Source of the DNA: Parahaliea mediterranea
GTDB lineage: Bacteria; Pseudomonadota; Gammaproteobacteria; Pseudomonadales; Halieaceae
Assembly: GCF_017255185.1 (NCBI RefSeq)
Contig: NZ_JAFKCZ010000007.1
Coordinates: forward strand, 248,001-312,000
Direction: 5' to 3'
DNA: 64,000 nt
The notes beneath the pieces are model-generated. The model was not told where the DNA came from. It saw only the letters and a list, made by a program, of their open reading frames with translations, and ran no database searches. Position numbers and translations under genes: made by a program. Positions 53,232-63,037 of the stretch are shown piece after piece; position 1 is the first letter of the stretch, and each line of letters begins with the position of its first letter.

Positions 53232-55850
53232 CTAAAAGGGCAGTTGCAGCTCGGGTTCGACCCGCGCCACCTGTTCCCGAAAAGTCCGCTTGATGGCCTC
53301 CAGGTGCTCCGCCGTGTCCGCCTCGAAGCGGGCGGTGAGGGCGGCGCTGGTGTTGGAGGCGCGCAGCAGGCCCCAGCCAGTGTCAAAGTCTACCCGGATT
53401 CCGTCCAGGTTGTTGACTTTTCCGGCGCCGAAATCGGCCTCCCTGGCAATTTTCTGCATCAGCGCGAATTTTTTCCGCTCTTCCACCGGTACCAGGATTT
53501 CCGGGGTGTTCTCCGTGCGCGGGAAGTCTTCCAGGGCCGCGTCCAGCGACTGGTCGTGGGTGCTGAGAATTTCCGCCAGGCGCCCGGCGGCGTACATGCC
53601 GTCGTCGTGCCCGTACCAGCGTTCGCCGAAGAAGATATGGCCGCTGAACTCGCCGCCCAGCAGCGCGCCGGTCTCGGCGATTTTTTGTTTCATCAGCGCG
53701 TGGCCGGTCTTCCACAGGACGGGGCGGCCGCCGTTGTGGGTGATCAGCCGGGCGAGGTGGCGGGTGCATTTGACGTCGAAGACCACGTCCGCGCCGGGGT
53801 TGCGTGAAACCACATCCTGGGCGAACAGCATCATCAGCAGGTCGGCGCGCACGATGGCGCCGCTGCCGGTGACCACGGCCACGCGATCGCCGTCGCCATC
53901 GAAGGCGACGCCGAAGTCGGCGTGTTCCGCCCGCACCGCGGCGCACAGGTCATCCAGGTTGCGCTCGTCGCTGGTATCCGGCGGATGGTTGGGGAAATTG
54001 CCGTCGATTTCGCAGTACAGGGGGATCACCTCGCAGCCCAGCTCGGTGAACAGGCGAGGCGCGATGTCGCTGGTGGCGCCGTTGCCGGCGTCGATCACGA
54101 TCTTCAGCGGCACCGCGATGGCGATGTCGCCGGCGACCTCGTCGATATAGGCGGGCACGATATCCTCGGTGATCACGCGCCCGCGGGTGTAACCGGCGTC
54201 GCCGCCGCTGGCGGACGCCATGCGCCGGCGAATGTCCTGGATGCCGCCGGCGGCCATGGTCTGCCGGTCCAGCACGATCTTCAGGCCGTTGTCGTCCCGC
54301 GGGTTGTGGCTGCCGGTGACCATGATGCCTGCCTGGGAATCCAGGTGCTGGGTGGCGAAGTACAGCAGCGGGGTTGGCACCAGGCCGATATCGATCACGT
54401 CGAGGCCGCCATCCAGCAGGGCGCTGATCAGCTGGCTGCGGATGCGGGGGGTCGAGATCCGGCCGTCGCCGCCGACGATCACGCTGCTTTCTCCGCGCTC
54501 GGCCGCCATCTCGCCCACGGCGCGACCGATGCGGTACACCAGCTCATCACTCAGGTCGGTGTCGGCATGGCCGCGGATATCGTAGGCGCGGAAGATGTGC
54601 TCCGGAAAGCCTTCCGGTTCGCCGCCCTCTTCCCGGTCCAGTTCGAGGTCCAGTTCCAGTATCTGCGAGTCGGCGGGTTCCGCCTTGTCGAGAATATCGC
54701 TGGACTGGTACAGGAGGCTGCTGGGTTCCGCTTCGGCGATGATGCCCCCGGCAGCGTCCGCTTCCGTGTCGGCGAGGACAGTTTCCGTTTCCCCTTTTTC
54801 GTCGCTTTCCGGTGCCGGCGCGGCGGGGCCCTCGTGGCTTGCGCGCCGCAGTTGACGGCCGATGGCGGCCAGCTCGGGCAGGCCCAGCGTAAGGCGGGAG
54901 CGCGAGGACGCCCTGGACAGCAGCAGGGCGGTTTCCCGGCGTACCCGCTGGCGGTACAGGAGCGCGGTGAGCAGTATCCCCGCAAAGGCGCCGGCCATGC
55001 TCAACCCGGCGGCCGCGTACAGCGCGCCGCGATCCGCGGCCAGCGAGTCGAGCAGTTCGTCGCTGGGGGTGAACGCCACGCGCCAGCGGGTGTCGGCGAG
55101 ACTCGCGAGGGCGGTGATCTGCGCCCCGCGCTGGCTGGCGGTACCGGCGCTGGCGATGTCCTGGCTGAGTGTGTTGCCGCGCTGATCGGTATATAGCTGC
55201 TGCAGGACCGCCTTGCCCGCGGACCCGGGCAGGCGCAATTGCTGCTGCAGCCGGGTATTGTCGATGGTGACGAGCACCGCGCCCCGGCGTCCGTCCGCGT
55301 CCGCTTCGCCGACCGCTTGCGCCATGGAGGCGAGCCAGCGCCCCTCGTGGGCGTAGGACTCTGCCGCCGGGGGCTCGCCCTCGGCGGCCCGGCGCACCAG
55401 GTCCACTTCAATGTGATTGCGCAGTCCCCAGGCGGTGTTGGCCAGCACCGCGGTGCCGAGCTCGCCCAGGGGCAGGATGCGCAGGCTGACCGCGTCGGGG
55501 AAGAAGGACAGGGCGCTTTGCTCCGCCTGGCGGAGCTCGCTGGCGTCGGCGCCGGCGAGCGACTGCCCGGCGAGTATCGCGGTGGCGGCGCTGGCCACCC
55601 GCTCTCGCAGCTGTTCCAGGTAATTGTCGACTCCGCGCGCGGCGGTTGCGGCGTGGGCCTGGGTGATTCGCTCGGCCATCGCGCCTTCCTGCCTGGGTGC
55701 CTGGACGGCGGCGATATAGGTGAAGGCCAGGCCTGTCGTCAACAGTGCGAGAAGCAGGCCAATCGCGACAATGATGGGGAAGGTGTTGCCCCGGGTGTCG
55801 ATATTTTGCGGTGGCTTGGTGCCGGTCTTTTTGTTATTGCGTTTTGCCAT
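53232..55850 (-). CDS. algC: Phosphomannomutase/phosphoglucomutase with membrane-anchored N-terminal sensor-like region
   Basis: An 872-residue protein. Residues about 26-52 form a helix (TFPIIVAIGLLLALLTTGLA), a periplasmic region of about 220 residues follows, then a second helix near 285-305 (LSMAGAFAGILLTALLY) and an acidic linker. The last 455 residues are the AlgC enzyme: VTGSHNPRDDNGLKIV with the phospho-Ser, AFDGDGDRVAVV (Mg), GGEFSGHIFF (sugar) and RASNTSAALTARFEAD (phosphate). AlgC interconverts mannose and glucose 1-/6-phosphates for polysaccharide and LPS. The long membrane form is also known in Pseudomonas. Start at MAKRNNKK (55850). Confidence 0.93.
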   Translation of the reverse strand: MAKRNNKKTGTKPPQNIDTRGNTFPIIVAIGLLLALLTTGLAFTYIAAVQAPRQEGAMAERITQAHAATAARGVDNYLEQLRERVASAATAILAGQSLAGADASELRQAEQSALSFFPDAVSLRILPLGELGTAVLANTAWGLRNHIEVDLVRRAAEGEPPAAESYAHEGRWLASMAQAVGEADADGRRGAVLVTIDNTRLQQQLRLPGSAGKAVLQQLYTDQRGNTLSQDIASAGTASQRGAQITALASLADTRWRVAFTPSDELLDSLAADRGALYAAAGLSMAGAFAGILLTALLYRQRVRRETALLLSRASSRSRLTLGLPELAAIGRQLRRASHEGPAAPAPESDEKGETETVLADTEADAAGGIIAEAEPSSLLYQSSDILDKAEPADSQILELDLELDREEGGEPEGFPEHIFRAYDIRGHADTDLSDELVYRIGRAVGEMAAERGESSVIVGGDGRISTPRIRSQLISALLDGGLDVIDIGLVPTPLLYFATQHLDSQAGIMVTGSHNPRDDNGLKIVLDRQTMAAGGIQDIRRRMASASGGDAGYTRGRVITEDIVPAYIDEVAGDIAIAVPLKIVIDAGNGATSDIAPRLFTELGCEVIPLYCEIDGNFPNHPPDTSDERNLDDLCAAVRAEHADFGVAFDGDGDRVAVVTGSGAIVRADLLMMLFAQDVVSRNPGADVVFDVKCTRHLARLITHNGGRPVLWKTGHALMKQKIAETGALLGGEFSGHIFFGERWYGHDDGMYAAGRLAEILSTHDQSLDAALEDFPRTENTPEILVPVEERKKFALMQKIAREADFGAGKVNNLDGIRVDFDTGWGLLRASNTSAALTARFEADTAEHLEAIKRTFREQVARVEPELQLPF

Positions 55851-55903
55851 CGGGGAAGCGTATCGCCTGTGTGTCATATTACGGGTGTGAGTGCCGACTG
55901 AAG

Positions 55904-57127
55904 CTAAAGTGCGCTGTCGCCCCTGTTGCCGGCCGATGCATGCCGCTCGGCGATCAGGGCCACCAGCTCCCTGGCCAGGTTGTGCTTGGTGGCCCGGGGC
56001 AGTTGCGAGGCGCCGTCGCGCCAGATTGCCGTGACCTCGTTCTCGTCACTGGCGAAACCCAGGTCCGCCTTCGACACGTCGTTGGCCACGATCAGGTCGA
56101 GGTTTTTGCGTTGCAGCTTGTCCCGCGCGTAGTCGACGACGTCCTGTGTTTCGGCGGCGAAGCCCACGGTAAAGGGACGGGGCGTGCCATTGGCGATGGC
56201 GGCGACGATATCCGGGTTGCGGATCAGCTTCAGGCTGCTGTGTTCCCCGCCTTTTTTGATCTTCTGTTCCCGCACCGTGGCCGGGCGGTAGTCGGCCACC
56301 GCGGCGCAGGCAATGAAGATGTCGCAGTCCGCCACCAGCGCCTGGCAGGCGTCGAGCATGTCCCGGGCGCTTTCCACGTCGACGCGCCGCACATGGGCTG
56401 GCGTGTCGAGGTGCACGGGGCCGGAGACCAGGGTCGTCACCGCGCCCGCCTCCGCCGCGGCGCGGGCCAGGGCGTAGCCCATCTTGCCCGAGCTGTGGTT
56501 GCTCAGGTAGCGCACCGGGTCGAGCGCCTCCCGGGTGGGGCCGGCGGTGATCACCAGTCGCAGGCCCGCCAGCGCGCCGCTGTCGAACAGGGCCGCGGCC
56601 CGCTCGGCGATCAGCGCGGGTTCTTCCATGCGCCCCGGGCCCACATCGCCACAGGCCTGCTCGCCGGCGGCAGGTCCCACCAGCTTGACGCCGCGTTCAG
56701 CCAGCCGCGCGACATTGGCCGCGGTGGCGGGGTCGCGCCACATTTGCTGGTTCATGGCCGGCGCGAGGAGAACCGGCGCCGGGGTCGCCAGGGCCAGGGT
56801 GGTGAGCAGGTCGTCGGCCCGGCCGCCGGCCAGGCGGGCGATCAGGTCGGCGGTGGCCGGGGCGATGAGCAGCAGGTCCGCCCAGCGCGCCAGCTCGATG
56901 TGGCCCATGCCCAGCTCGGCCTCGGCGTCCAGCAGCTCGGTGTGCACCGGGTTGCCGGAGAGGGCCTGCAGCGTGAGGGGGGTGATGAATTCCTGTGCCC
57001 CCCGGGTCATCACCACGCGCACGCTGGCGCCCAGGGATTTCAGCTGGCGTACCAGCTCGGCGGATTTGTAGGCGGCGATGCCGCCACTGACGCCGAGCAC
57101 GACATTGCGATTAAAAAGATGTGCCAT
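55904..57127 (-). CDS. coaBC: Bifunctional phosphopantothenoylcysteine decarboxylase/synthetase
   Basis: A 407-residue CoA-biosynthesis enzyme. The CoaC half starts NVVLGVSGGIAAYKSAELVR with the FMN site and includes APAMNQQMW (PAMN substrate motif) and GDVGPGRMEEP. The CoaB half has ITAGPTREALDPVRYLSNHS and the KxKK motif in EQKIKKGGE. ATG 57127 (MAHLFNRN) is the natural start; the ORF runs on upstream through the 15-bp repeat array but without any similarity. Confidence 0.96.
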   Translation of the reverse strand: MAHLFNRNVVLGVSGGIAAYKSAELVRQLKSLGASVRVVMTRGAQEFITPLTLQALSGNPVHTELLDAEAELGMGHIELARWADLLLIAPATADLIARLAGGRADDLLTTLALATPAPVLLAPAMNQQMWRDPATAANVARLAERGVKLVGPAAGEQACGDVGPGRMEEPALIAERAAALFDSGALAGLRLVITAGPTREALDPVRYLSNHSSGKMGYALARAAAEAGAVTTLVSGPVHLDTPAHVRRVDVESARDMLDACQALVADCDIFIACAAVADYRPATVREQKIKKGGEHSSLKLIRNPDIVAAIANGTPRPFTVGFAAETQDVVDYARDKLQRKNLDLIVANDVSKADLGFASDENEVTAIWRDGASQLPRATKHNLARELVALIAERHASAGNRGDSAL

Positions 57128-57266
57128 CGGGGCTTCCGAACTGGGAAACTGTTCACCGGCTGCGCGGGCCGGGCTCGACTCTCCACCCGTGCCGCCACGG
57201 ACTTTGCGGTCAGGCGGTACGGGTAGCGGGCTACGGCAAGATACCACCCCCCTTTGTCGCTTGTCA

Positions 57267-57416
57267 CCGCTGGGCGGCAATCCGCTGGGCGGCATTCCGC
57301 TGGGCCGCATCCGGTCGGGCGGCGATCCGCTGGGCGGCATTCCGCCGGGCGGCATTCCGCTGGGCGGCGATCCACTGGGCCGCATTCGGTCGGGCGGCAC
57401 TCAGCCTGGCCGCCGC
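57267..57416. repeat. Degenerate 15-bp tandem array in the coaBC–radC divergent region
   Basis: About ten units of the form CCGCTGGGCGGCATT run from 57267 to 57416, with variants such as CCGCTGGGCGGCAAT, CGGTCGGGCGGCGAT and CCACTGGGCCGCATT. The order of variants suggests a duplicated five-unit block (the CGGTCGGGCGGC type recurs 75 bases apart). It occupies half of the 311-base divergent gap, directly upstream of the radC ribosome site. All six frames stay open through it, giving Pro/Gly- or Arg/Trp/Ala-rich pentapeptide patterns, but no start signals are evident. Confidence 0.9.
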
Positions 57417-57438
57417 TGGCACAAGGAGGTGCGATGCT

Positions 57439-58113
57439 ATGGCGATCCCGGAGTGGGGCGCGGGCGAGGGCCCGCGCGACAAACTGTTGCAGCGCGGCCG
57501 TCATGCGGTCAGTGACGCGGAGTTGCTGGCGGTGCTGCTGCGTACCGGCAGCCGCGGGTGCAGCGCCCTGCAGCTGGCGCGGGACCTGCTGGCGCGCTTT
57601 GGCGGCATCGGCGGCGTGCTGGGGGCCCCGCGCGAGCAATTGCTCGCCTGCCTGGGCATGGGGGACAGCAAGCTGGCGGTGCTGCAGGCGGCGCAGGAGC
57701 TGGCGCGACGCGGTGCGCAGGAGGAATTGGTGAGCGGCGACGCGCTCACCAGCCCCCAGCGAACCCGGCAGTTCCTGCAGCACCACCTGGGCGGGCGCGA
57801 CCGAGAGGTCTTTACCTGCCTGTTCCTGGACAACCAGCATCGCTTGCTGCACTGCGAGGACCTGTTCTACGGCACCCTGGACGGCGCCGCGGTCTATCCC
57901 CGGGAGGTGGCGGTGCGGGCCCTGCAATACCGCGCCGCGGCGGTGATCCTGGCGCACAATCACCCCTCGGGGGTGGCCGAGCCCAGTCACGCGGACCGGC
58001 GTATTACCGAACGTCTGTGCCAGGCCCTGGAGCTGCTGGATATCCGCGTGCTGGACCACATCATCGTCGGTCGCGGGGAGGCCTGCTCCTTCGCCGAGCG
58101 GGGATTGCTGTAG
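57439..58113 (+). CDS. radC: RadC family JAMM/MPN+ protein
   Basis: A 224-residue protein (E. coli 222). An N-terminal HhH-like part (GPRDKLLQRGRHAVSDAELL) precedes the MPN+ domain, with the metal motif in ILAHNHPSGVAEPSHADRRI (HxHPSG...SxxD). RadC was once linked to repair; its true role is unsettled. ATG 57439 has a perfect AAGGAGGT 8 bases upstream. Its TAG stop is the start of a palindromic repeat element. Confidence 0.95.
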   Translation: MAIPEWGAGEGPRDKLLQRGRHAVSDAELLAVLLRTGSRGCSALQLARDLLARFGGIGGVLGAPREQLLACLGMGDSKLAVLQAAQELARRGAQEELVSGDALTSPQRTRQFLQHHLGGRDREVFTCLFLDNQHRLLHCEDLFYGTLDGAAVYPREVAVRALQYRAAAVILAHNHPSGVAEPSHADRRITERLCQALELLDIRVLDHIIVGRGEACSFAERGLL

Positions 58114-58160
58114 GGTCGAATTCATTCGACCGAAAAGCGGCGCAATGAATTCCGCCCTAC
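58110..58160. repeat. Palindromic repeat element overlapping the radC stop (51 bp)
   Basis: It begins GTAGGG at 58110, where TAG (58111-58113) is the radC stop, and contains the perfect palindrome GGTCGAATTCATTCGACC (58114-58131). A second imperfect palindrome GGCGCAATGAATTCCGCC leads to CCCTAC at 58155-58160. The layout is a shorter version of the 69-bp element at 23569. Confidence 0.88.
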
Positions 58161-58176
58161 ACGGCCGGGAGCTATT

Positions 58177-58575
58177 CCCATGTCGGACCGAATGCATCCC
58201 GCCCACACGGCCCGGAGGCATTCCCATGTCGGACCGAATGCATCCCGCCCACACGGCCCGGAGGCATTCCCATGTCGGACCGAATGCATCCCGCCCACAC
58301 GGCCCGGAGGCATTCCCATGTCGGACCGAATGCATCCCGCCCACACGGCCCGGAGGCATTCCCATGTCGGACCGAATGCATCCCGCCCACACGGCCCGGA
58401 GGCATTCCCATGTCGGACCGAATGCATCCCGCCCACACGGCCCGGAGGTATTCCCATATAGGGCCGAATGCATCCCGCCCACACGGCCCGGAGGCTTTCC
58501 CATATAGGACCGAATGGATCCTGTCCACACGGCCTGGAGGCTTTCCCATACAGGGCCGAATGAAACCCGCCCCGC
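58177..58575. repeat. 46-bp tandem array downstream of radC, eight full units plus a partial
   Basis: Units start at 58177, 58223, 58269, 58315, 58361, 58407, 58453, 58499 and 58545. Each begins CCCATGTCGGACCGAATGC and continues ATCCCGCCCACACGG then CCCGGAGGCATT. The first six are almost identical; the last three diverge (CCCATATAGG, CCCATACAGG, GGCTTT). GCATTC at the end of one unit and GAATGC in the next make an inverted repeat with a 12-base loop. As 46 is not a multiple of 3, the frame shifts at each unit, so a coding role is unlikely. It fills the 641-base gap between radC and rpmB together with palindromic elements. Confidence 0.96.
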
Positions 58576-58598
58576 AGGGGGAGGCACCCTTGGCCCGC

Positions 58599-58633
58599 GC
58601 AGGGTCGACGTTATTCGACCAAAAAACAGCGAT
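58599..58633. repeat. Half copy of the palindromic element before rpmB
   Basis: GCAGGGTCGACGTTATTCG (58599-58617) followed by ACC and AAAAAACAGCG matches the left half of the 69-bp element at 23569, including the A-run. The right palindrome is missing. It ends where the putative rpmB promoter begins. Confidence 0.8.
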
Positions 58634-58637
58634 TGAC

Positions 58638-58666
58638 TTGCTCGCCCCCGCCCGTTCTGGTATAAA
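58638..58666 (+). promoter_or_regulatory. Putative promoter of rpmB–rpmG
   Basis: TATAAA at 58661-58666 with TTGCTC (58638-58643) 17 bases upstream, or the better TTGACT (58633-58638) at a too-long 22-base spacing. Ribosomal protein genes need a strong promoter here and this is the only AT-rich patch before rpmB. Confidence 0.35.
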
Positions 58667-58754
58667 TGCGCGCCTCGCGCGGCTGGGGTCTCCATGCGAC
58701 CCACAAAGCCACACCAATTTTTTATGAATTCCCGGGTTTGTGGGAGAGACAATC

Positions 58755-58991
58755 ATGGCAAGAGTCTGTCAGGTCACCGGCAAGCGTCCGGTTACTGGTA
58801 ACAATGTATCACACGCAAAAAACCGCACCCGTCGCCGTTTTTTGCCCAATCTGCACCAGCACCGTTTCTGGGTTGAGTCCGAGAAGCGCTTTATTACCCT
58901 GCGGGTTTCCAGCAAGGGTATGCGCATCATCGACAAAAAGGGTATCGAGAATGTTCTCGGCGATATCCGCGCCCGTGGTGAAAAGGTCTAA
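58755..58991 (+). CDS. rpmB: Ribosomal protein bL28
   Basis: A 78-residue ribosomal protein beginning [20 protein letters not shown], with [13 protein letters not shown] and [14 protein letters not shown]. Size and sequence pattern are those of gammaproteobacterial L28. ATG 58755 has GGGAGA upstream; the earlier in-frame ATG at 58740 lacks a site. It forms an operon with rpmG 28 bases downstream. Confidence 0.98.
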   Translation: MARVCQVTGKRPVTGNNVSHAKNRTRRRFLPNLHQHRFWVESEKRFITLRVSSKGMRIIDKKGIENVLGDIRARGEKV

Positions 58992-59019
58992 ACGGCTTTT
59001 TAGCTGAGGGAGAATATCG

Positions 59020-59175
59020 ATGAGAGAAAAAATTCGCATGATTTCGTCAGCGGGTACCGGTCACTTCTATACCACTGACAAGAACAAGCGCACCACCCCG
59101 GACAAGCTTGAAATGAAGAAGTACGACCCGGTCGCGCGCAAACACGTCATGTACAAGGAAGGCAAGATCAAGTAA
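59020..59175 (+). CDS. rpmG: Ribosomal protein bL33
   Basis: A 51-residue protein: [20 protein letters not shown], then [18 protein letters not shown] and ending KEGKIK. This is the zinc-free form, lacking the CxxC pairs. GAGGGAGA lies just upstream of the ATG. It is the last gene before a strong terminator. Confidence 0.98.
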   Translation: MREKIRMISSAGTGHFYTTDKNKRTTPDKLEMKKYDPVARKHVMYKEGKIK

Positions 59176-59203
59176 GCCTGCCCGACCTTGTAAGCCCCCA
59201 AAA

Positions 59204-59227
59204 CCCCGGCCTCCGCCGGGGTTTTTT
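59204..59227 (+). terminator. Intrinsic terminator after rpmB–rpmG
   Basis: CCCCGGC (59204-59210), CTCC loop, GCCGGGG (59215-59221), then six T residues (59222-59227). Preceding A residues extend the stem, so it can also act on the other strand. It is the clearest intrinsic terminator in the window. Confidence 0.95.
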
Positions 59228-59339
59228 GTAGGTGCGGGATTTGCGTCGCGGCCGGGCTCGTCGCCCGGAGCGATGAATCCGCCCGCCTCTCTTTGGCGGG
59301 GGGTGTATAGTGGCGGAGCCCTGCGATCCGGAGTCCCTT

Positions 59340-60155
59340 GTGCCCGAGTTACCCGAAGTCGAAACCACGCGCCGCGGCATCGCGCCCTACGCCGAAGGCC
59401 GGCGGGTGGAGGCGCTGCTGGTGCGCGAGCCGCGCTTGCGCTGGCCGGTGCCCGAAGCCCTGCCCGCGAATCTGCGGGGACAGCGCATCGAGCGCATCGA
59501 GCGGCGCGCCAAGTACCTGTTGTTCCACACGGCGGCGGGGACCCTGCTGGTGCACCTGGGGATGTCGGGTTCGCTGCGGGTGCTGCGCGGCGCGGCGCCG
59601 CCACCGAAGCGTCACGACCACATCGATGTGCTGCTCAGTGGCGGTGATACCCTGCGCTTCAACGACCCGCGCCGCTTCGGTTGCTTCCTGTGGCTGCCAT
59701 CGGGGGAGTCCCATCCGCTGCTGGAACACCTGGGGCCGGAACCGTTATCGCCGGACTTCGACGGCGAGTTGCTCTATCGGCGCTCCCGCGGCCGGCGCGG
59801 GCCGGTAAAAAGCTTCCTTATGGACGGGCGCATCGTGGTGGGCGTCGGTAATATTTACGCCAACGAAGCGCTTCACCTGGCGGGGATTCGTCCGGATCGC
59901 AGTGCCGGGCGCATCGCCAGGGCCCGCTACGAGGTCCTGGCAGAGCGCGTGAAGCAAGTGCTTACTTCTGCTATAGATCAGGGCGGAACTACGCTCAGGG
60001 ATTTTGTGGGCGGTGACGGCAAGCCGGGCTACTTCGCCCAGCAGCTGTACGTCTACGGCCGCGCGGGCCAGCCCTGCAAGACCTGCGGCGCGCCGCTGCG
60101 GGAGCGGCACCTGGCCCAGCGCAGCACCGTCTATTGCGTGACCTGCCAGCGCTGA
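59340..60155 (+). CDS. mutM: Formamidopyrimidine-DNA glycosylase
   Basis: A 271-residue bifunctional glycosylase/AP lyase removing 8-oxoguanine. After the initiator the protein starts [13 protein letters not shown], with catalytic Pro and Glu. The middle has [12 protein letters not shown] and the H2TH region [16 protein letters not shown]. The C-terminal zinc finger uses four cysteines (CKTCGAPL and YCVTCQR). GTG at 59340 must be the start since the catalytic proline has to be the first residue after processing; the ORF's upstream extension is ignored. Confidence 0.97.
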   Translation: MPELPEVETTRRGIAPYAEGRRVEALLVREPRLRWPVPEALPANLRGQRIERIERRAKYLLFHTAAGTLLVHLGMSGSLRVLRGAAPPPKRHDHIDVLLSGGDTLRFNDPRRFGCFLWLPSGESHPLLEHLGPEPLSPDFDGELLYRRSRGRRGPVKSFLMDGRIVVGVGNIYANEALHLAGIRPDRSAGRIARARYEVLAERVKQVLTSAIDQGGTTLRDFVGGDGKPGYFAQQLYVYGRAGQPCKTCGAPLRERHLAQRSTVYCVTCQR

Positions 60156-60207
60156 TCAGGCTACACTGTTCAGCCTCAGGGGAACGGGAACACCCGGGGA
60201 GTGGAGA

Positions 60208-60570
60208 ATGACAATAAAACCGATGACACGTCGGCTGGCGGCGGCCGCCGTGATCGCCAGCCTGGCCCTGCCGCAGGCGCTGTGGGCCCAGGAAGCGATC
60301 GACGAGAGCCCGAGCGCGGGCGCCATGGTCGGCGACCTGCTGGTGGCGCGGCCCTTCGGTCTGGTGATGACCGTGGGTGGCGCCGCGGCCTTCGTGGTGA
60401 GCCTGCCTTTCACCCTGTTGGCGGGCCACGCCAGCGAGGCCGCGGAAACACTGATGGTCGGGCCGGCCAAAACCACCTTCATGCGCTGCCTGGGTTGCCG
60501 CGAAGTGGGTTACACCAACAAGGATATCGAGCGCGCCAGGGAGGCGCGGGGCGAGTCGGCGGCTGAGTAG
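60208..60570 (+). CDS. Small membrane-associated protein of unknown function
   Basis: A 120-residue protein. An N-terminal signal-like helix (RRLAAAAVIASLALPQALWA) is followed by PSAGAMVGDLLVARPFGLVM and the helix TVGGAAAFVVSLPFTLLAG. A C-terminal part has FMRCLGCREVGYT with a CxxC pair. Similar proteins occur in Pseudomonas near this locus and are sometimes mislabelled as multidrug transporters; no transport function is supported by one or two helices. It is convergent with coaD. Confidence 0.82.
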   Translation: MTIKPMTRRLAAAAVIASLALPQALWAQEAIDESPSAGAMVGDLLVARPFGLVMTVGGAAAFVVSLPFTLLAGHASEAAETLMVGPAKTTFMRCLGCREVGYTNKDIERAREARGESAAE

Positions 60571-60587
60571 CCGCCCGCCGCGCAGTC

Positions 60588-61780
<1,193 letters not shown>

Positions 61781-61861
61781 TTCTTCGTCCAGTGCAAGGG
61801 TGGTAGGATACGCGACTGCGCAGAAGTCCCGTCTGCGAACCTTACACCACCACGACAGATT

Positions 61862-63037
61862 ATGAAGTTTTTCAGACGCAAGAAAGCCGCGGATAAACCG
61901 GCGGCGGCGCCCGACGCCGGCCCGGTGACGCAACCGACCGAACCCGCGGAGCCCGCCGTTGAGCAAGCGCCGGTGCCGGCGCCGGACGCCCAGGTGCCCG
62001 CACCGGAAGCCGGGCCGCCAGTCGCGCCGGAAACCGCCGCGACCGCTTCCGCGCAAGCCCCGGCGGCCGCGGATACAGCGCCGCCGCCCGAGCCCGCTGC
62101 CAAGGAGGCGGGTTTTTTCCGTCGCCTGCGCCGCGGCCTCGGCCGCACCAGCGACAACCTGGTGCAGGGCCTGGGAACCCTGTTCCTGGGCAGCAAGGAA
62201 ATCGACGACGAGTTGATGGAGGAGCTGGAGTCCCGCCTGCTGCTGGCGGACGTCGGCGTCGACGCCACCGTGGAGATTATCGAGCGCCTGACCCAGCGCG
62301 TGTCGCGCCGCGAGCTCACGCGCCCGGAAGCCCTCGAGCAGGCCCTGAAGGAAGAGCTACAGGCGCTGCTTGAGCCCTGCGAGCTGCCCCTGGATCCATG
62401 CGGTCACAAGCCCTTCGTGATCCTGATGGTGGGCGTGAACGGGGTGGGCAAGACCACCACCATCGGCAAGCTCGCCCAGCGCTATCGGGACCAGGGCCTT
62501 TCGGTGATGCTGGCGGCGGGGGATACCTTCCGCGCCGCGGCGGTGGAGCAGTTGCAGGTTTGGGGCGAGCGCAACGGCGTGCCGGTGGTCGCCCAGCACA
62601 CCGGCGCCGATAGCGCCTCGGTGATCTTCGATGCCCTGCAGGCCGCCCAGGCTCGCGGCACCGACGTGCTGATCGCCGACACCGCCGGGCGGCTGCACAA
62701 CAAGGACCACCTGATGGAAGAGCTGCGCAAGGTGGTGCGGGTGATGGGCAAGCTGGACCCGGAGGCGCCCCACGAGGTGATGCTGGTGCTGGACGCCGGT
62801 ACCGGCCAGAACGCCCTGTCCCAGGCGGCCCAGTTCCAGCAGGTGGTGGGCGTGAGCGGCATCACCCTGACCAAGCTCGACGGCACCGCCAAGGGCGGGG
62901 TGATTTTCGCCATCGCCAAGAAACTGCGCCTGCCCATCCGCTATATCGGTGTGGGCGAGTCCCTGGAGGACCTGCGGCCCTTCGAGGCCGAGCCCTTTAT
63001 CCGCGCGCTGTTCGAGCGGGACGACGCCCCTGCATGA
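61862..63037 (+). CDS. ftsY: Signal recognition particle receptor FtsY
   Basis: A 391-residue SRP receptor GTPase. The N-terminal A region (about 1-85) is Pro/Ala-rich (KKAADKPAAAPDAGPVTQPT), shorter and less acidic than in E. coli. The NG domain follows: GVNGVGKTTTIGKLAQRY (G1), AAGDTFRAAAVEQL, DTAGRLHN (G3) and TKLDGTAKGG (G4). ATG 61862 (MKFFRRKK) is the natural start. The gene overlaps ftsE by 4 bases, forming the ftsY–ftsE–ftsX operon. Confidence 0.97.
   Translation: MKFFRRKKAADKPAAAPDAGPVTQPTEPAEPAVEQAPVPAPDAQVPAPEAGPPVAPETAATASAQAPAAADTAPPPEPAAKEAGFFRRLRRGLGRTSDNLVQGLGTLFLGSKEIDDELMEELESRLLLADVGVDATVEIIERLTQRVSRRELTRPEALEQALKEELQALLEPCELPLDPCGHKPFVILMVGVNGVGKTTTIGKLAQRYRDQGLSVMLAAGDTFRAAAVEQLQVWGERNGVPVVAQHTGADSASVIFDALQAAQARGTDVLIADTAGRLHNKDHLMEELRKVVRVMGKLDPEAPHEVMLVLDAGTGQNALSQAAQFQQVVGVSGITLTKLDGTAKGGVIFAIAKKLRLPIRYIGVGESLEDLRPFEAEPFIRALFERDDAPA

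Noticed and set aside
57254-57482. Pentapeptide-repeat protein encoded by the 15-bp array upstream of radC
   Set aside because: The A(D/N)LxX pattern is absent, all six frames are open, and no start signal precedes the array; radC and coaBC have clear starts outside it.
58177-58575. CRISPR array
   Set aside because: The 46-bp units follow each other without unique spacers and there are no cas genes; it is a plain tandem repeat.
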